NCBI GenBank assembly: GCA_013202595.1
Contig: JABMPV010000028.1
Span: 1 to 8,276 of the forward strand
Reading direction: 5' to 3'
DNA: 8,276 bases
Source: a bacterium
Lineage (GTDB): Bacteria > Actinomycetota > Acidimicrobiia > Spongiisociales > UBA11373
The notes under the pieces were generated by a model, which saw only the letters and a list, made by a program, of their open reading frames with translations, was not told the origin of the DNA and did no database searches. The translations under genes and the position numbers were made by a program. Shown here piece after piece: positions 5,640-8,276 of the stretch. The first letter of the stretch is position 1, and every line of letters begins with the position of its first letter.

Positions 5640-7066
5640 GCTGTCGTCCTTGTCGTTGCCAGGCGGGCTGCTTCTCGCGCGGCGGCTGCGTTGGACAGCC
5701 AGACCGAAGCACCCGCGGAACGCAGGCGATCTGCCTGCCTGTCCCTGTCCTGTGGATCACCTCTCGTGCCACAGAGCGACACCACCACGGCGGCTCCCGC
5801 CGCCACGGCCCGCTCGATCGAGGGCACCAGTTCTGCCGACGGATCGGCATTGGAGCCGTACCCGAGCACCACGTCCATGAGGATCACCCCCACCGACTCA
5901 TCGGCCGCCGCGGCGTCGAGCCGATCGATCCGCACGGTCTGGTCGATCATCGGGTGGGCCCTGCCCCTCGTGTATTCGTCGTCGCCGTAATCGATAAAGG
6001 TGTGACCGGGGTCGGCTTCCTTCTTTCCGATCTCGCCGAGCGCGGGCATGGCCACGAACCGGGCCTCGTCGCGCAAGGTGCCTCCCGAGAACAGGCCGCG
6101 GAGGAGCCCTGGGCGATGGTCGTCCTGGACGGCTTCCCAGGACCCGTAGGTCCGAGCCGCCACACCGAGAAGGGCCAGGACCTCGCCGGCGCCCTCCTCC
6201 AGCGTCGTTTCGCCCATGAACGTGACCACCACAGGCGTCGTGCACGCGGCCGCCGCGGCACGAACCCGGTCGGCCACCGCCGGGGCCGGCGGCTTGGAGA
6301 TGACGACGATCACCTCGATCGACGGGTCACGATCCAGGGCCGCGAGTGCCTGCAGCGTGGCGATCGCCCCGACGTCCTCTGAGAGATCGCGGCTGCCCGT
6401 GCCGAGGGCATGTCGAACCCCGACGCCCGCGTCGTCGAGCAGACAGCACATCTGCTGGATGCCGGTGCCCGAGGCACCGACCATTCCCACAGACCCCGGC
6501 CGCATGGCGTTGGCGAATCCCAACCCGAGGCCGTTGACGATCGCAGTGCCGCAGTCGGGCCCCATCACCAGGAGCTCGTTGGCTACGCCGAACTCCTTGA
6601 GAGTCACCTCCTGGTCGATCGGCACGTTGTCGCTGAAGATCATGACGTGGCGGCCGGTCACCAATGCTTCCATCGCCTCGACGAATGCGTGCTCGCCCGG
6701 AACCGAGAGCAAGACGACGTTGGCGCTGTTGCGGTCCGCGGCAGAGCAGGAGGTCTTCGGGTCCGGGCCATCGAGGCCGCCCGAAGGAGCGATCTTGTGC
6801 GTGAGGGCGTCGTCGAGCACGGCATGGGCAGCTGCGATGGCATCCTCCGTCTCGGCGCGCACTGCCAGCAGGAGATCGTTCGGCCCGGCGACTGATACGG
6901 CGTCCATGTCGAACCCCATGTCTGCGAGGAGACCGAGGTTGAGTTCGGTGGCCATCGCCACGAGGGCGTCGGTGACACCGGCGACGCCCTGGAGCGCCTT
7001 GCTTGCCTGCATCAGTCTGACCGAGTCGTGATAGCGGCCGGGGTGTATCTCCACTCGAGAGATCAC
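5636..7066 (-). CDS. allF: FdrA family protein, AllF-like subunit (succinyl-CoA synthetase alpha-like fold)
   Basis: This is a 476-residue FdrA protein related to the alpha subunit of succinyl-CoA synthetase. In E. coli it is the AllF subunit of oxamic transcarbamylase. The family signatures are HVMIFSDNVP (140-149), LLVMGPDCGTAI (165-176), GMVGASGTGIQ (194-204, a Rossmann-type glycine loop), GTGSRDLSEDVGA (222-234), GLFSGGTLRDEA (324-335) and the GHTFIDYGDDEYTRGR stretch (354-369) followed by HPMID. DVVLGYGSNADP (398-409) marks the second nucleotide/CoA-synthetase-like domain. E. coli FdrA is somewhat longer (about 555 residues). The start is GTG at 7066. It overlaps the DUF2877 stop by 4 nt (GTGA) and has a near-perfect GGAGGTGA Shine-Dalgarno. 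Cytoplasmic. It probably binds phosphate or a phosphorylated intermediate by analogy to succinyl-CoA synthetase, which is inference. Confidence 0.92.
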   Translation of the reverse strand: MISRVEIHPGRYHDSVRLMQASKALQGVAGVTDALVAMATELNLGLLADMGFDMDAVSVAGPNDLLLAVRAETEDAIAAAHAVLDDALTHKIAPSGGLDGPDPKTSCSAADRNSANVVLLSVPGEHAFVEAMEALVTGRHVMIFSDNVPIDQEVTLKEFGVANELLVMGPDCGTAIVNGLGLGFANAMRPGSVGMVGASGTGIQQMCCLLDDAGVGVRHALGTGSRDLSEDVGAIATLQALAALDRDPSIEVIVVISKPPAPAVADRVRAAAAACTTPVVVTFMGETTLEEGAGEVLALLGVAARTYGSWEAVQDDHRPGLLRGLFSGGTLRDEARFVAMPALGEIGKKEADPGHTFIDYGDDEYTRGRAHPMIDQTVRIDRLDAAAADESVGVILMDVVLGYGSNADPSAELVPSIERAVAAGAAVVVSLCGTRGDPQDRDRQADRLRSAGASVWLSNAAAAREAARLATTRTTA

Positions 7067-7926
7067 TGGTCACCTCCAAAGTGATGGGCGTGGGAAATGA
7101 CGAGACAATGGGCAGCGAGCACCATCCCCGCAGCGAGGGCCGGCCCCGAACTGTGGCCGACATCGAGCAGGGCGCGATGACTCTCGCCGACATCGCCTCG
7201 GCCGGCGAGAGCACGCAGGAATGCGCCGGCGGGCGCAGCCACACCGCCGTTCACGGCGTACCGGATGAGGTCGGCCGAGAACGTCGTCGTGCGGCGCCGG
7301 GCCATCGAGATCAGTGGCACCTCGATCGCATCGATCAGGCGCACGGCAAAGGGATGGGCTGCGGCGCCTCCAAGTGCGCGCGTCGCGGCCGCGATCCCCG
7401 CGACGTAGTCGTCGCCCTCGGGTGTGAGGCCGGGACCGCGTCCCAGGAGGCTCTCTGCTGCAGCGAGAAGCCCCGACGGTGAGCCGGCGCACAGCGACGC
7501 TCGCATCGGTGCAGGGTCGATTCCCTCCACAGACCCGGGAAGCCAGCTGATCGCCCTCCAGAGCGCCCCAACCGTCACTCGAGGGAGTGCAGGCCTTGGA
7601 TCCCACCAGCGGGCCACCTCGACCGACAGCCCTGCCAGTTCGATTCGGCCCGACCCGACGGCAGCCAACTCCCCGTGGCGAACGCGATCAAATGGCAGCG
7701 TCGCCGCATCGAGGGGGATCTCCACACCGTTGGGCAGCCGGGTCGCATCCGCTGTGGAGACCACGATCACCTCATCACCCGCATCGAGCCAGACCGCGTG
7801 GCTGGACCCGCCGAGGACGAGAGCCCTCCCCATGGGTGCCGTCACCACATCCCGGATCGCCATGCTCGCCACCGCGCGGACCCGCACGTCAGAACGCGCA
7901 GGTGACTCGACCGCGGAGCCCATCAT
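7063..7926 (-). CDS. allH: DUF2877 protein, AllH/YlbF-like subunit
   Basis: This is a DUF2877 protein, the third subunit type of oxamic transcarbamylase (AllH, formerly YlbF in E. coli). With ATG at 7926 it has 287 residues, close to E. coli YlbF (about 270). The family block LLGRGPGLTPEGDDYVAG (about 160-177) matches the GKGPGLTPSHDD motif of YlbF. TTTFSADLIRYAVNG (213-227) and GHSSGPALAAGM (257-268) match its later conserved blocks. The reading frame stays open upstream to a GTG at 8013, but those 29 extra residues are low-complexity and Arg/Gly-rich, no RBS precedes that GTG, and a hairpin covers it. I therefore prefer ATG 7926 or the adjacent ATG 7923, although neither has a clear RBS. 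The stop overlaps the FdrA start by 4 nt. The gap to the upstream amidohydrolase stop is 128 nt, or 41 nt if the GTG is used. Gene order here is H-F-G, unlike F-G-H in E. coli. Confidence 0.85.
   Translation of the reverse strand: MMGSAVESPARSDVRVRAVASMAIRDVVTAPMGRALVLGGSSHAVWLDAGDEVIVVSTADATRLPNGVEIPLDAATLPFDRVRHGELAAVGSGRIELAGLSVEVARWWDPRPALPRVTVGALWRAISWLPGSVEGIDPAPMRASLCAGSPSGLLAAAESLLGRGPGLTPEGDDYVAGIAAATRALGGAAAHPFAVRLIDAIEVPLISMARRRTTTFSADLIRYAVNGGVAAPAGAFLRALAGRGDVGESHRALLDVGHSSGPALAAGMVLAAHCLVISHAHHFGGDQ
7072..7077 (-). promoter_or_regulatory. Strong ribosome binding site fixing the GTG start of the fdrA gene
   Basis: GGAGGT on the minus strand (7077-7072), extended to GGAGGTGA, lies exactly 5 nt before the GTG at 7066. 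It sits inside the last codons of the DUF2877 gene, so FdrA translation does not depend only on coupling. It is the best Shine-Dalgarno in this operon. Confidence 0.75.
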
Positions 7927-7993
7927 CGGGATCAGCGCACCGGCAGGCCCGTGGCCTCGACGACCACAGTCACACCGACGCTCCCCGGACGAC

Positions 7994-8020
7994 GGCCCCG
8001 GTCGCGTTTCCACCGGGGTC
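7994..8020 (-). other. Intercistronic stem-loop between the amidohydrolase and DUF2877 genes
   Basis: CCCCGGT (7996-8002) pairs exactly with ACCGGGG (8012-8018) around a 9-nt loop. A G-U pair and a G-C pair extend it to 7994-8020. It begins 34 nt past the amidohydrolase stop. With no T-run it may be a processing or partial-termination element that sets relative levels of the two genes. It also argues that the region is leader rather than coding. Confidence 0.4.
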
Positions 8021-8054
8021 GGCGGTTACACATGACATGTCTCGCGATACCGCC

Positions 8055-8276
8055 CTACTCACCCACGTCGACGATGGCAATGGCCGGACCGCCACCGTGG
8101 GGGCCCTGATGCTTGGCGTCGACCGACACGAACACAGCCGGGTCGTTGATGGCCATCGCAGCTATGGCGCCCACTGCCGCCTTCGAATGGCGGTGATGGT
8201 GGACATCGGAGTCGTCCAGCATGATCTGGCGGCGGCCACGCAGCGTGGCCCTGCGATCGGCTTCACACTTGATGAA
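8055..8276 (-). CDS. Ring-opening amidohydrolase (cyanuric acid hydrolase/barbiturase family), C-terminal fragment
   Basis: These are the last 73 residues of a protein whose start lies beyond the right edge; the stop is TAG at 8057-8055. The family opens cyclic ureides: cyanuric acid to carboxybiuret (AtzD/TrzD) or barbiturate to ureidomalonate (barbiturase). It is built from three similar domains, each with a Lys/Ser pair. This fragment fits the third domain: IKCEA (Lys3), LRGRRQIMLDDSDVHHHRH (12-30, compare the family's GARHTMLSDSDIN..RHARA), AAVGAIAAMAINDPAVFVS (33-51, ending in Ser51) and KHQGPHGGGP (55-64). That last block corresponds to the GGAEHQGPPGGGP loop that shapes the structural metal site. 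The family's SGGAE reads SVDAK here, and the tail ends IAIVDVGE, so it may be a separate subfamily with its own substrate. It heads the operon with the AllH/F/G-like genes. The family call is good; the substrate cannot be read from this piece. Confidence 0.8.
   Translation of the reverse strand, partial: FIKCEADRRATLRGRRQIMLDDSDVHHHRHSKAAVGAIAAMAINDPAVFVSVDAKHQGPHGGGPAIAIVDVGE

Noticed and set aside
4803..5990. 395-codon plus-strand open frame opposite the DUF1116/FdrA junction
   Set aside because: It crosses two conserved genes with coupled starts, and its translation has no conserved features.
1..8276. tRNA genes, CRISPR repeats, insertion sequences, attachment sites
   Set aside because: I read through both strands and saw no cloverleaf, spaced direct repeats, transposase motifs or terminal inverted repeats. 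Composition looks even across the genes.

Overview
The window is a high-GC bacterial segment (roughly 60-65% G+C by eye). All seven complete or near-complete genes and both edge fragments lie on the minus strand, so transcription runs from high to low coordinates. There is no tRNA, rRNA, CRISPR array or mobile element that I can see. The GC content, the style of the leucyl-tRNA synthetase N-terminus, and the thiolase plus DUF35 pair suggest an actinobacterium-like organism, perhaps from an Acidimicrobiia-type lineage. A Chloroflexota host is a weaker alternative, and this placement is inference only.

Read in the direction of transcription, the first block (8276 to 4230) is a tight catabolic operon. 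It starts with the C-terminal 73 residues of a ring-opening amidohydrolase of the cyanuric acid hydrolase/barbiturase family (cut by the right edge). Then come a DUF2877 protein (AllH/YlbF-like), an FdrA protein (AllF-like) and a DUF1116 protein (AllG/YlbE-like). The last three are joined by 4-nt stop/start overlaps. In E. coli, AllF, AllG and AllH together form oxamic transcarbamylase, which phosphorolyses oxalurate to oxamate and carbamoyl phosphate. A ring-opening amidohydrolase just upstream suggests a variant pathway. The hydrolase would open a cyclic ureide such as barbiturate, and the AllFGH-like complex would phosphorolyse the linear acyl-urea (ureidomalonate, an oxalurate homologue with one more CH2) to carbamoyl phosphate and an amide acid. 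This is the most interesting hypothesis in the window.

The second block (4051 to 1778) follows a 178-nt gap that holds a candidate promoter and a 13-bp dyad, half of which is repeated over the -10 element. It contains an unrecognised 252-residue protein with a GNAT-like pattern, a thiolase-superfamily protein, and a small zinc-ribbon/OB-fold DUF35 protein. Their genes overlap by 8 nt and 1 nt. The thiolase carries proline where the nucleophilic cysteine belongs but keeps the histidine motifs and a C-terminal cysteine, so it is probably not an ordinary thiolase.

The third block is a single NCS2 uracil permease gene (1560 to 337). Upstream of it is a 216-nt gap with several dyads, including a strong 12-bp hairpin just before its ribosome binding site. 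The permease fits a pyrimidine-catabolism neighbourhood but is not in the same operon as the amidohydrolase. A 13-bp perfect hairpin separates it from the last gene, the 5' end of leuS (207 to the left edge), which is a housekeeping neighbour. No gap between genes exceeds 300 nt.
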